DNA of 64,000 nucleotides from Epiperipatus broadwayi (taxonomy: Eukaryota; Onychophora; Udeonychophora; Euonychophora; Peripatidae). Of the stretch, positions 24,191 through 35,714 are shown in pieces. Position 1 is the stretch's first letter. Every line of letters starts with the position of its first letter. The DNA is taken from assembly GCA_028023455.1 (NCBI GenBank), contig JAQFVV010012509.1:2484001-2548000 (forward strand), given 5' to 3'. The position numbers and the translations under genes are program-made. The notes under the pieces are model-generated. The model was not told where the DNA came from. It was given only the letters and a program-made list of their open reading frames with translations, and made no database searches.

Positions 24191-24196
24191 TTTATT
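24191..24196 (-). promoter_or_regulatory. Candidate polyadenylation signal AATAAA
   Basis: TTTATT on the plus strand is the first canonical AATAAA on the minus strand downstream of the co-repressor stop codon, about 575 bases beyond it. In DNA this AT-rich the hexamer is common by chance and other sites follow, so the true 3' end is unknown. Confidence 0.3.
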
Positions 24197-24771
24197 ATTA
24201 CCGATGCACAGAAGCAACTATTTCTAATGAAAAAATATTTGATTCATTGTTTTTAAAAGTTTCTAAAATTTCTCCTCTTTCATTCGAATCTCTCACTTTT
24301 TTTTTGGTTTTCATATTATCAAAATTTTAAAATACACAAGTTTTTTTTTGTTTTTAATAGTTCAAAATATTTTATACTAATTTCGCTTTTTCTCCAATTA
24401 AAAAAAAAAACAATTTCTTTTTTAATTACAAATTCTTTGCTTGACCATCTTCAGCTATTCACGTTTAACACGTGGCGAACTGTTTAAACACTATTATGTT
24501 CAATTAGCTCAGAAAGTTAATTTTCAATTTGTAAATTTTACAGAATTTTTTTTTTTAAATTGAACTCCAAAAGAAAAGACAAAAATTAATTCAAGTAATA
24601 ACGGTTTATCAAACTTTTTTCTTCACCATAGCTCACGACTTGAAATGAACAATAATATCATCAGTGAATCGTGCTCCAGAGCATTGTGGACTGTATTACA
24701 GATCACTTTGGAGTACTTTTAAATTCAAATACAGTATGAATTATTTTAATAATAGCAAAAACTTTTGATTA
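24197..24771 (-). other. Probable 3' untranslated region of the co-repressor
   Basis: It lies directly after the TGA stop (24772-24774) and before the first AATAAA. It is AT-rich, with poly-U stretches on the transcript strand and no open frame. The assignment follows from position alone. Confidence 0.45.
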
Positions 24772-27700
24772 TCAATCTTCATCTGATAAAGATTCATATT
24801 GAGATGATACATGAGGATTTAAACCACTATCTCTAGGTGCATTGGAACTAGAATTTCGATTGCTTGTTGAAGCAGGAACTGCGACACCTTGAACAGGAGA
24901 GTGTGGGCTAGTGGCAGAATTTCTAATTAGTAAGCCAGAAAAAGGATAACCTCTTCCTGTTGATACTGTGCTAGTGGATGGATAAGACTGACTTACAGTT
25001 ATACTGCTAGATACAGGTGCAGTGGCATAATGAGCATCTTGGCCAGCACTCTCTACACGTTGATCTTGGGATTCTGAAGAACTGACTGCATAATTTTCTT
25101 GTCTGCTAATACTGCTTGATGCTTTTGAGGTAGAGATTCCTTCCTGAGAATCAGCTTGAAATACTGAAGAAACTGATTCTCCTTTTAAAGAACTATCAAT
25201 TGCTGAAGATCCATCCCCCATATCCAATGAACTTTGTTCAAGATGTGATATTTTTTCACCAAGATTTTCATCTTTTCCAGATGAAACTTCATTCTGAGAT
25301 ACCCAGTCAACATCAGCTTTCTTTGAACGAACTTCTGAAGAACTTTCAGCCAAATCTGTAATACTTGATTGTGGATGATTATCAACTGAATGATCATCTT
25401 TTGAATCATCTTCTCTACTACAAGAAGTAACATTGTCTGGAGTGCTTCCTGAAACACCATTTGTGGGACTACAACGACCCGAATTAAGACTTTCAATTTT
25501 ATCTGAACTTTCAGCAATATGTTGTGGATGTTCACTTGAGCTCTGAGCTGCTTGATCTGGACTACTTGACAAGAATCGTTTATGAGGGCTGCTAAAAACA
25601 TCAGTGGCCATATCAGAACTACTAGGAGATAGAGATCGTTTTCTAGTTTTAATAAGTGAAGTGCCATCATCACGTCGCCTAGTGCTTGTTGGCACAGCTA
25701 AAGGAGAGCTCTCAGGTTTATACATTTGCCTACCACTTCCTAAACTACTTCTCCGATGTCTTTCTTCTATAGAAGATTCAACTGGAGAATAATCTCGGTG
25801 AGTTGATCCTGCTTCTGATAAAATTTTATCAGTTCCTGAAACTTGAGGCTCAGCAATTGATTCATTATTCAATTGAATTTTGGAAGTATCCCTATCAGTC
25901 GAAATATCAGTATCCTGTCCTTCTTCGGAAGTATTTCTCATAACTTCAACTATCTTATTTTTTACATAATCTAATGGAGATATTCCCACTCGTCTTTGAG
26001 ATGAAGTAGAACTATCACTACTATCAGGTGGATATGGCCTTCGTGCAGTTAACAAACTTGTTATACTTGGCCTTGACATAGAAAGCCAAGATTGGGGTGG
26101 ACCTAAATGCTTAGATGTAGTAGAAAAAACACTATTTGAGCTTTCTACATTATTGCTATTGCTATCGGGAGTAGGAGGTGACACAGGCTCTACAGTATAA
26201 CCGCGAAGGCTATCTGCTAACAATTCCATCCTAGAAGGATCAATAGATGAATCTGAAGGTTTTGGTGATGTATTTCTGGCTACTCTAATTATCTGTCTCT
26301 CATCTGGAGCTAGTCTCTGAGACGTTTGCAGGGGTGTAACATGATCTTGTGGTAATTTTCTAATAACATCTTTTTCTTGCATTAAAGCCTTTTTTAATTT
26401 AAAATAAGGATCCTTTGCTACAGCAGCTGCAGCTGATTGAGACATTCTTTGTTCCAAACCTTCATTTTCTGTAGTTAAGCTCATTTCTGGTCGACTGGGA
26501 GAAAGAAGAGGTGATTTTGAGGATTCAGACATTTGAGGCAACATGAGGGATGACATTCGAGAAGAATAGTTAGTACTACCTGAATTTTCCACATGACTAC
26601 GAGATTTTCCAGATTGTAAGGAATGACTTTCAGTCATACTTGTGCGACTATAATCTTGTGTAATAATATTTTCTATATGTTCACCAAGAGTAATAGTTTT
26701 TCCACTATTACTACCATATAGAGAATTAACTGAATTCTGAACAATATCAACTGAGGTATTAATTCGATCTGTTCCTATGGGACATAATGAACTCTGAGTT
26801 TCTACTTCTTGTACATTACGATCTAAATCATCCTGATGACTTTCATTTTTGCCGATCGTTTTATGTGGTTTATATGGTGAAGTTCTTTCAATACTACCTC
26901 TACCAGAATTATCAGGACTTCTTTTATTTTTATTAAAAAATGATTCAGCAGGTGAGCTCTTTCTAGAACTATCCACTCCTTGATTAATTTGATGTGTGAT
27001 AATGGCATCTATCAAATTGGCTGCTGTTACTGTTGTTGGACCTAATTTACGTAGATCTTCAGGAAGTCGAGGTGGTGAAGCAGCAGATTTTGCATCTTTT
27101 TGAAAGACAGGAAATAACTTGGAAGTTTCATTCCCCATATCAGGAACTATTTCTACCCTTGAAACATGATCATTACCTAGTCTAGTCAGAAAGCTGGCAT
27201 CATTTCGAGAAAGATCACCAGATTTTTTACGAGAATGACTGCTATCATGGCTATCTCGTCTTTCTCTGTCAGGCTCTTTTCGACCTAAGTATTCAATATC
27301 CTTTGGGGTTCCTCTTTCTGATGCACTTCTTGAATCTCGATCGCTGTCATCAATTGAATGTTCTCGTTCGATTACTTTATTATGAATTTCTCTTTCATAA
27401 CCTTTGATAAAGCACTCTCTGTCAGATCTCAAAAGTTGGTATCTCTGTCGTTCTTCCATTCTTAGCATTTTTAAATAATCTTCTTGAGATTCTATTCTTC
27501 TAGGTGGTTCTCTACGCGGATCTAAAACTCTTGGATCAAATTCTGCAGCACCCGATAAAAAAGATAGTGAAGGTCTTCGTTCATAAGCTATCTGTGGGCT
27601 GTCAGAACTTCTTCTTTCCATCTCTTGATTGTGCATGTGAACCTGCTGTATTCTTAAATATTCACTTTCTAATAACTGTCGCCTTTGACTTTCAGAAACT

Positions 27701-30113
27701 TTTTCTAATTCAGTTATTATTCGTGGTGAACGTGCAGGCTCACGTACACTGGGAGACATTCCATGTTTTTCTCTTTCTGTTGGTATTGAAGGTGCATTCA
27801 CAGCTACATCAACTAGAGCATTAAAAGCATCATGAGTTGGTGTGGATGCATACTGATTTCTTTGAGAAGATACAGATTTTCCACTCATCACTGAGTAGTT
27901 TTCAGGAAGAACTGGAGATTCTTGAGTGCGTGGTGAAGCAGATTTAGTAGATTGTATTACTGTAGGTTTTCCAGTTCCATGAACAATACTTCGCTGAATT
28001 ACATTTTGGCGGGGTGGTGGAGTGGGTCCTCCAGAATTCCGGTTCCCAGGAACTTGTCTATTCTGTGACCATGATGAGGAAGTTAATGAACCACTGTTAG
28101 CAATCTGTGATTCTGTTATACCCGAGTCTGTTTGCTGCATTGGTGATGCTGATTTCAGTAATCTAGATTCAGGAGTTAACGATGCTCCAGGTGGAATAAA
28201 TATTTGAGGAACAAAAGGATTTCCTTGTGGATAAGCAGCATAAACAGGATGCATTCTAGATTCTGGTGAGATGGGATACTCTTTAGGATCCCTACTCCTT
28301 GGTGATGATCTGGAATCTTTTTCAACAATTGGATAATTACTCCGTCGAATTTGTTCTGCATGCATTTGCTGGGAAGTTAAAAAATCTGTCATAATAGTCT
28401 GTCTTGAACTATTAAAACCAGCAGCAGCTGCTGCTTCCAAATGACGTTGATAATTAAAAGCTGCAGCTGGATGATATACGGAACGAGTAAAAAATTCCAA
28501 TGCTGTACGATCATTTAACCAAGACACTGGTCGCTGTATATTTGCATCATAAGCCTGGCGTGCATTGTCATAGGTGGTAGTAGATACATGGGTCACAGGG
28601 GAATCATGACTAGCAGAAATGGATGCAGGTGTACCTCGACTAATTGAACCCTCCCTGATAGATGCCTCTCTGGAAACGGGAGTTCCTCTAGTAATGGAAC
28701 CTTCTGATCTTGTTTGTGGAGGAGTAGCTTGCTTTAGGATTACTTCATAACGTGGTTTACCTTGAGATATAGAACCTGTATCAAAACGAGGTGTAGGAGT
28801 ATGAGAACGGGAAAGAGTGTAATTTATCGGAGTACCTTGTGTAATTGATCCAGATAAGGTTGTCTGTGTAGTTATGGGAGAGGCTTTATCTGTTTTAGGT
28901 GGCAGCTTTGGAGAAGAACGGGGGGCAGTAATCAGAGGTGGAGGAGGTGGAACATTTAATGACTTGCCTGGTTTTTGAATGGATGATCTAATCTGTAAGT
29001 TCTGAGTATTTGAAGTAGGAATAAGTGCATGAGGCGATGTTGTTCTTGGTGGATTTGTAAGCAATGAAGGATGAACACGGTCAGAAGGATTTGTAAGAAG
29101 AGGTGGATGGATACGATCAGGCAAATAACTAGAAGATGATTTTGGTTGAGTTTCTAAAGAATGACCGAGATAGGCCTCCCGATGAAAATCAATTCGATGC
29201 TGCGAAAGTTCCGGTTGTGACGAAGGTCTTAACTGATTACTATGAGCAGGAGGTGGAACACCTAAAGATCTATTCTGTTCAGGATGGCGCAGAGAAAGAC
29301 GATCAGGACTTTGACGATAGAGAGATTCTCTACTATGAGACTCATATTCAACAAATCTTTCTCTTGGACTATGACTTGCTCTTTCCCGTGAATTTTTTGA
29401 CAAATCCTGAACTTCATATTCTTGATTATTTCTATGTAACATGCTTGGGTGAGGCCCCGCATATGTAACATGTGGACCACCATTATCTCTATTATGTCTT
29501 CCAGGTAAAAGACTTGACAATAAACCTTCAGGTCTTTGGGGTGGTGGAATTGGTAAACTAATTTTCTTTTTTGGTAGATTTAAATTTCTTTCAATTGCAC
29601 AATTAATCAAGTCTCTAACACATGCTGGCTGCTCAGGTGGACGATCTTCTTTAGGTCTATTTTCTTGAAAAACTTTATTAATCATCTGGGGTTGCTGCTC
29701 TTGTTGTAAATGTCCATATCTTAAAGAAGCATTCTGTGTGTACTCCATTCTAATTGGTGGTGGGTATGGTTGTGTTGGGAGAGTTTTAATTCGTTTTAAA
29801 TCTGAAAATCTTTCATCGGTTTGTTCTTGAGGTTGATTAGAAACTGGATGCTGGTTAGAATTTCCAAACTCTTCTGAAAATTTATTGGAATTTTTATCTT
29901 CAGTACTTGATAAATCATTCTGCGCTTGGCTTTCATCAGCACTTAAAGTAGCACTACTGTCATAGTCAGGAATACTTTTCAAACTCCCATGAGAGGTACT
30001 CAGGTGCTTGTTGTCAGCCAAACTGCCAGGTGGAAGCTCAGGAATTTCTTTCTTATCTTCATCTTTCTTTTCTGGTGGTTGCGACACTGGTTCATTATTT
30101 TGTGGCAATTTTT
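24772..30113 (-). CDS. NCOR: Nuclear receptor co-repressor, giant terminal exon
   Basis: Encodes the C-terminal 1780 residues of a NCoR/SMRT-family scaffold. This protein recruits histone-deacetylase complexes to unliganded nuclear receptors in the nucleus. The acceptor TTTTTCTTTCAG precedes 30113; the first two bases complete a codon begun in the exon at 33674. Counting from the TTG at 30108, which is internal and not a start, there are family-typical GSI repeats: GSITQGTP (420-427), GSISQGKP (445-452), GSITRGTP (470-477) and GSISRGTP (487-494). A long charged helix covers about 797-940. Receptor-binding CoRNR-type motifs follow: LIDAIITHQI (1032-1041) and LGEHIENIITQDYS (1141-1154). SPLDYVKNKIVEVMR lies near 1377. 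The tail SQYESLSDED matches the conserved family C-terminus. Ser/Pro-rich disorder fills the rest. I see no clear LEDIIRKAL-type motif. Vertebrate orthologues split this region into many exons; here it is one. It ends at TGA. Confidence 0.95.
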
Positions 30114-30426
30114 CTGAAAGAAAAAACCAAATTATTATAGCAAAGAAAAAAACTATATAAATTTATTATATTTTATAAGCAATAAACAAAAATTAAAGTG
30201 ATATTGAATGAATGACATTCCTATGTTGACCCTCATATATCACTTGAGTATTCAAATGTTGTATAACATTCTAAACTAATGCTCACACTATACAATTATA
30301 AAAAAAGCATCCTAACAATTATTTAAAAATATATATGTCAAAATTTTGTGAGATAAGTTCAGTTTACATAATTCAATATTTAATTCAGCCATTACTTATT
30401 ACAAATAAATGTATATGCATTTCTAC
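30114..30426 (-). other. Co-repressor intron next to the terminal exon
   Basis: Begins at the splice acceptor of the terminal exon. It is AT-rich with no additional exon-like frame. The whole intron runs from 30114 to 33673 and its repeats are listed separately. Confidence 0.6.
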
Positions 30427-31325
30427 TAAAAGAAATAAGTGCGCTTATACGCAATTATAGAACTTATGTCATTTCTCATATTTATAGCAACATGAACTAT
30501 AATCATAATAAAGAGATGAGTGTATTGTATATATTTGATGAGATTAAAATTTATTTGAATTCAATGTTAAATATTTAACTTAGAGGGTTCACTTTTTGAA
30601 GAGAGGGAAAAGATGAGTCTCTATGGTTGATAACATTTGTATTGGTTATATAGCAAACCTATCTTATTTTTATCTTTGACATTTCATTCGATGAATTGGA
30701 AGGTTGTGTAGGAGGAGACAAATTGACATCCTATCACTTTTTAATGCACAAGGAATATAAAGCTGTTTCGGCTTGTCTAAGGCTATTTTGTATAAGTATC
30801 AGTGATGGAAAAGGAATGTGGACAAAGATGCTCGGAATTCCCCATAATAGATTGATTGATATCCAATTTAGGGGCATTTAATTTTATAAAAAGTGCTAGG
30901 GCTAAGTTATACGCCTTTTCTACTAACAATACTTATACAAAAGAGCTTCAGTCAAGCCAGAACATAGCTCTATACTCCTTGAGCACCAAAGGCAACAGGA
31001 CATCAATTTATTCCCTTCTACACAACCATCCAATACACAGAACAAAGAAATTTCAAAGAGAAAAATAAGTGAGGCTTGCTATATGGCCAACAATACAAAT
31101 GCTATCAACCATAGAGACTCATCTTTCCCTCTTTTCAAAAAGTGAACCCTCTAATTTAAATACTTAATATTGAATTTAGAATAAATTTAATCTCTTCAAA
31201 TATATACAATTACATTCATCTCTCCATTATGATTATAGTTCATCTTGCTATGAACATGAGAATGCTATAAGTTCTCAAAAGTGCTAAGCCATATTTAATT
31301 TATAGAAATAACAAGCTTCTCTGTA
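30427..31325. repeat. ~0.9-kb palindrome (foldback element) in an intron
   Basis: The left half, read forward, matches the right half reverse-complemented over nearly its full length. Pairs include AGAGGGTTCACTTTTTGAA (30580) with TTCAAAAAGTGAACCCTCT (31134), GATGAGTCTCTATGGTTGAT (30612) with ATCAACCATAGAGACTCATC (31105), GAACTATAATCATAAT (30495) with ATTATGATTATAGTTC, and GGTTGTGTAGGAGGAGACAAAT near 30701 with its diverged complement near 31010. The centre is near 30862. The right half carries an extra segment at 31270-31320. Two short open frames (30696-30881, 30856-31068) lie in the arms and show no known domain. Arm divergence is visible throughout, so the structure is old. Confidence 0.8.
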
Positions 31326-31822
31326 CTTGTGTGCAAGCACACTTATTACATTCCATATAGAAGAAGTATAAACAGTTGGCAATATCTTTCTTGCCCAATG
31401 TGTTTTTATTCACTACACATGATTCACTTAAATACTATTTTTATTAGTCTATTTTTATTTATGTATCATAACTTTCCAAATATATTTTATTTTTATTTGC
31501 CCTCAAGTATCTTGAATAGCCTATTTCCTATTCACATTTTCCCATCCAATGCATATCTAAAATACTTATTTTTTGTATTTTATCTAAAAATTTCTGACTT
31601 CCCTGGTCAAAACAAAGTACATCACTAATAAATGTTAAAGCAGGCATTATCTCTTCTTTCCAAATAATTCTACGGATCTCATTCAATTTTTATTATATAT
31701 TCTATATATATATATTTTTCTCTCTCCAATTCTAATTCCCAACAATCTGTGTAATTATTTTTTCCATTTAACAAAGTTCTTCAAGACAAATATCTTCTAT
31801 TTTTCTAGCCTTCAATTCTACC
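31326..31822. other. Intron sequence, nothing identified
   Basis: Pyrimidine-rich on the plus strand with a 99-codon open frame (31329-31628) that is hydrophobic and low-complexity, as expected by chance in such sequence. No domain or splice sites are seen. Confidence 0.4.
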
Positions 31823-33240
31823 TTAACCATTAAATATTGCAAATTTTTTCACTAAATTTTTATTTTCAAAACTTTTGACATCTCTACATTTCTCTAATAC
31901 TAATTCTGCATATTCTTTCACAGTTTGCAAAAAAAATACAACTATAGGGATCTCCAGTCCTATCCCCAATCTTTCTATCTCAACTTCCAATTCTCTTGCA
32001 CACAAAACAAATAATAAAAGTAATAATGGACAATCCAATCTAAGCCTATTTCCATACTTTCAAGACTTCATAATCTATTTCTATCCAACATATCATAAAT
32101 CTATAATTTTATAATAAATAATGGTTTATTTTATTGTAAAATATTTCAATCAACTGAGAGATACAATAAATAAATTATCTCCTATTCTTCTCCTTAAATG
32201 AAAACTATTCTCTCTCCCAAAACAATGTTCTTCATCAAAATTCTAACTCTATTAATAGGATATATATAAATAAAGTTATTGCTACTGGGTTAAAGCTAAT
32301 TGGCAACTAAAATTTTACCTTTATATAACAATCTAATTCTCACATCCTTCAATTTATCTGGAATCTCATTAATTACTATAATTTTATTAAATCTTCCTTC
32401 TTAAAATAAGCTTACATGTCTTACAATATTTACTATCATTTTAGCTGCATATTGTCTAGTCCTCATGTGTTTTCTTCTTTTAATCTACCTAATGGTCTAA
32501 TCAATTTTGTATTCTTCACTCTACTCAACTTTTCAAAAATTGCCTTCTGTAAAGAATACATTCATTTATCAATTATTCTTCTTCCAAAATTTTTAATAGA
32601 TATTTATTAAAAATCTCCACTTCTTCGCTATTCTCACACTTGATTTAATAATATAATACTCATTTCTTTCTTATTCCTCTTCTTCATTTATCTTCAAAAT
32701 TTTTCACAAGTCTTCTTTCCCACAATTAATTTCTTCCATTAACTTCTTTTTAAGTTCATTCCGTGTAACTATTACCCTATCTCTAAGTGCTTCTTTATAA
32801 TCCCTACATGTCTTCTTACTTTCATTTGAACTTGTTGCTTTCCATTTTCTCTTATTAATTTTGTTGGCTTTAAATAAATAATGATTTGCAATATTCTTCA
32901 CCACATCCATCCACTCTTCATACATTTTTAATATCACTGTCTCATAATTATTTCCAAGAAACTAAATTTAACTTTGTCATTTCCCCTGCCTTCCAAATCA
33001 ACCTGGCTATAAATTTCAGCAGTTGCCTTTCAAATACTCTATTCATACCATCATAAAATTAGGATTACTTTTTCATCAAACACTACAAGTTCTTTTTAAC
33101 TTTTGTAATTCCTCTTTACCTACCTACACATGAGCAGCATCAGATTTTGTTACCACAATACAAGCTCTAGTTTAATCAATTTCCCAATTTTCAATCCATC
33201 TTTCCTACACATTTGTGGAATGGCCAAAGTAAAATGTCTC
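31823..33240 (-). mobile_element. Decayed non-LTR retrotransposon (tentative)
   Basis: On the minus strand, separate frames read like LINE protein pieces. A charged linker at 32704-32937 includes ILKMYEEWMDVVKNIANHY and CRDYKEALRDRVIVTRNELK, typical of the region between endonuclease and reverse transcriptase. Further along come RVKNTKLIRPLGRLKEENT (about 32520) and INEIPDKLKDVRIRLLYKGK (about 32370-32320). VEIERLGIGLEIPIVVFF lies at 31823-32038. Many stops break it. I do not see an intact FADD-type catalytic box, so the family cannot be named. It is antisense-independent: it runs in the same direction as the host gene. Confidence 0.45.
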
Positions 33241-33673
33241 TAGTGTTTACTAATGTTGCTTATATATGTAGTTTCAAGAAATGAAAGAGATGGCACTACT
33301 GTTTACATAAAAAACGGAATCTAAGAACAGATTATCAGAAACTGTTTTTTATGCCTGATATTGACTCATGTTAAAGTAATTTTAATAATTTGACTATTAA
33401 CAATAGCTGAATAAGTAGGATTTCTTAAATTTTTTAAGAACCAGAAAAAAAATTTCTTGTAATAATGATTCCAAAAAATAAATGGAAAAAATTACTATCA
33501 ATTCATTTCACTACATATTGATAATTTCCAAAATATAACACAAGGATAGTAAAAACTTCTACTTGGTTCCATTATGTAAGAATTAATTTGTACTTACACA
33601 GAGTATTTTTTTTTAGTGTAATAGTCAAGTAGTTACATAATATATATTCATTTTTGAAAGAACAAGATATTAC
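33241..33673. other. Intron sequence upstream of the acidic exon donor
   Basis: AT-rich, with no repeat ends or extra exon visible. It ends at the splice donor of the exon at 33674. Confidence 0.5.
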
Positions 33674-33854
33674 CTTCACATTGCTGAGGTATGGGACTAG
33701 GAGCACTAGCGGTGTCTGAGGAATCCTCATCAGCTGCATTATCGTCTTCACAACTAGAAGTTGACATATCATCTTCATCATCATCAGATGGTGCAAGAGC
33801 TGATGATGTAATGTCATTGCCGGATTGTGACTGTTTTTCATCAACATCATCTCC
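33674..33854 (-). CDS. NCOR: Co-repressor internal exon, acidic Ser-rich linker
   Basis: This 181-bp exon is bounded by TTATTTCTCTTTAG before 33854 and GTAATATC after 33674. It starts in phase 0, carries 60 codons and leaves one base (G) that is completed by AA of the terminal exon, so the reading frame is continuous. The peptide starts GDDVDEKQSQSGND, has the acidic run SDDDEDDMSTSSCEDDN, and ends APSPIPQQCE. This acidic linker follows the second SANT domain, where the family is known to be poorly ordered. It has no recognised fold of its own. A frame on the same strand with an ATG at 33850 is out of phase with the gene and is a shadow. Confidence 0.88.
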
Positions 33855-35444
33855 CTAAAGAGAAATAAAAATTATTAAATTAAAAAAATGACTAAACTTT
33901 TTAATTTGCGTAAATTTTTCAAGCAGAAAAAACAACAACACAGCAACTAAATTAATGTTAATTACAGTATTTAAAACTGCATACTTATAAAACTAAAAGA
34001 AATATTAAAAGTCATTTAAATCACTTATGGATCAAATATCATTTAACATTATTTAAAGTGGAATCAGTTAATTACTACATTGCTTCAATATGTATTCAAT
34101 CATCAGTAATTCATTCTTTACTCCAGACCATTTATAATAGGCATGAGTAATCAATGAATATTAGATGGTAATATCAAAATCAATCTCAAGTTATTAACTT
34201 TGATCCTCTAATAATGGCTACTAGATAAAGCAATCTTACTTTGATTGAAGATGCTCTATAGCAAAAAAAATGTTTGGAGATGTGATATCGCGATATTCAT
34301 TGATTACCTAAGATTATAATAGATGAGCTCCAGTACAGAATGATCAAAGTGAATTATTGTTCATATTACTGGTTACAACATTATTTTTTAGTATACAATA
34401 TTTTGTAAAAAGAATAGTAAAACTTGAATTTTCATAGGGGTTGATAATTTATTCTGTTTAAACAAAGATTGAAAAAAGATTCCATATCAAATTATTTTTT
34501 TAACGTATTTTGTCAAAAAAATTTATGAGACAAAGTTTTTCAATTACATTTGTAAACAAAGAATACTACCAAAAACTTAATTAGAATTTTATGAAAAAAC
34601 TGCTTCAAAGATATTCTTCAGCCGGAATTATTAACTGCTGGAAATAGTTTGGATTAATAAAGAATTAAAAATTCATTAAAAGTCACTATAATATACAAAT
34701 AGCCATCTAGTAAAGAAATAAAACATTTTTAATATTTTAAACTTGATTGGAAAATTATTATTATTTTTTTTAACGGAAGGGAAATTTGCATGTAATATAG
34801 ATGCACCTTTATTAAAAAACGATTTGTATAATATTTATATTTTTCTTAATTTAGCTACAATATTTGCTTTATACATGCCCTAATATATATGATGTGATAT
34901 TTTTAATAAGTGTGAACGATTGCTCAAAAATTTTAATCACACACACCAGGCAATGTATGTGAACTTTTCCTCTGATAACTATTCATATAAGCAATTCAAA
35001 CCTGATGGGAATAAGATTTCTTAATTTTAGGGAATTGCTTAATCAACATTGAATTTAAACTTCTTTAAAAATAGTTCGTATTCATGTTATTAACTTATCC
35101 ATAATTAACTAATTAGTAAATATGATTAAAAAGAAAAAAAAAAGTACAAATGTTCAATCATTTTTTCAAATCTCTTAAGCTATGAATATCAGAATCATTA
35201 CTTAAACAAATCCAAGTATGTTTTTTCCTACACTGGTATATATTTACTGATTTTTAAAAAAATAACACTGACGAAAAATGGATACTGTTTTCTTGCATTT
35301 GTATTTAAAGAATCTTATTTATCCTGACATATATATCAGCAAAAATGAAAATCAATGAAATCCATTATGCTGTTTTTTCATATAAATTATAATAAAAATT
35401 ATATACAATAGCTATATAAATATTAATAATATTATAATATATAT
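33855..35444. other. Co-repressor intron sequence, nothing identified
   Basis: First part of the 17-kb intron (33855-50817). AT-rich with scattered poly-A and poly-T. No open frame, RNA gene or clear repeat end was found in this part. Confidence 0.5.
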
Positions 35445-35636
35445 ATGATCACTAGATGGAGCTTTACCAATATCTCCTAACAAGCTTTTGTTTACATAAA
35501 CGCCGAGACAGAATTCAATATCTCTTTCATTGTCTCCACCTGCAGACCAGCAGGTTTCGAGCTAGTTGGCTCACGTCAGTGAAGAGTTAACAAAAGCTGG
35601 TTAAAAGCTATTAGTAAAGCTCCATCTAGTGATCAT
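35445..35636. mobile_element. 192-bp MITE with ~48-bp inverted ends
   Basis: The left end ATGATCACTAGATGGAGC, continuing TTTACCAATA, and the right end, reverse-complemented, match over about 48 bases with few differences. Both run into AGCTTTTGTT. The interior is less AT-rich than the surrounding DNA (CCTGCAGACCAGCAGG). No open frame is present, so it is non-autonomous. The outermost TGATCA is itself palindromic, so the exact end and target duplication cannot be decided. The end sequence CACTAGATGGAGC resembles the animal CTCF core consensus, once in each orientation. Confidence 0.8.
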
Positions 35637-35714
35637 AAAATGCAAGCTAAAAGCAAGTTACGAAATTTATATCTTGTTTTGTTTATCATATATATATATT
35701 GTACCATTTATTTA

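Noticed and set aside
25185-29483. Many open frames of 60-160 codons on both strands inside the terminal co-repressor exon
   Set aside because: They overlap the 1780-codon conserved frame in other phases or on the other strand and show no domains of their own.
30106-30108. TTG/ATG-like start for the long minus-strand frame
   Set aside because: The frame is open upstream to a good splice acceptor at 30114 and the phase joins the exon at 33674, so this is an internal leucine codon, not a start.
33572-33850. 92-codon minus-strand frame over the acidic exon
   Set aside because: It is in a different phase from the exon that chains to its neighbours and runs through the splice donor into the intron.
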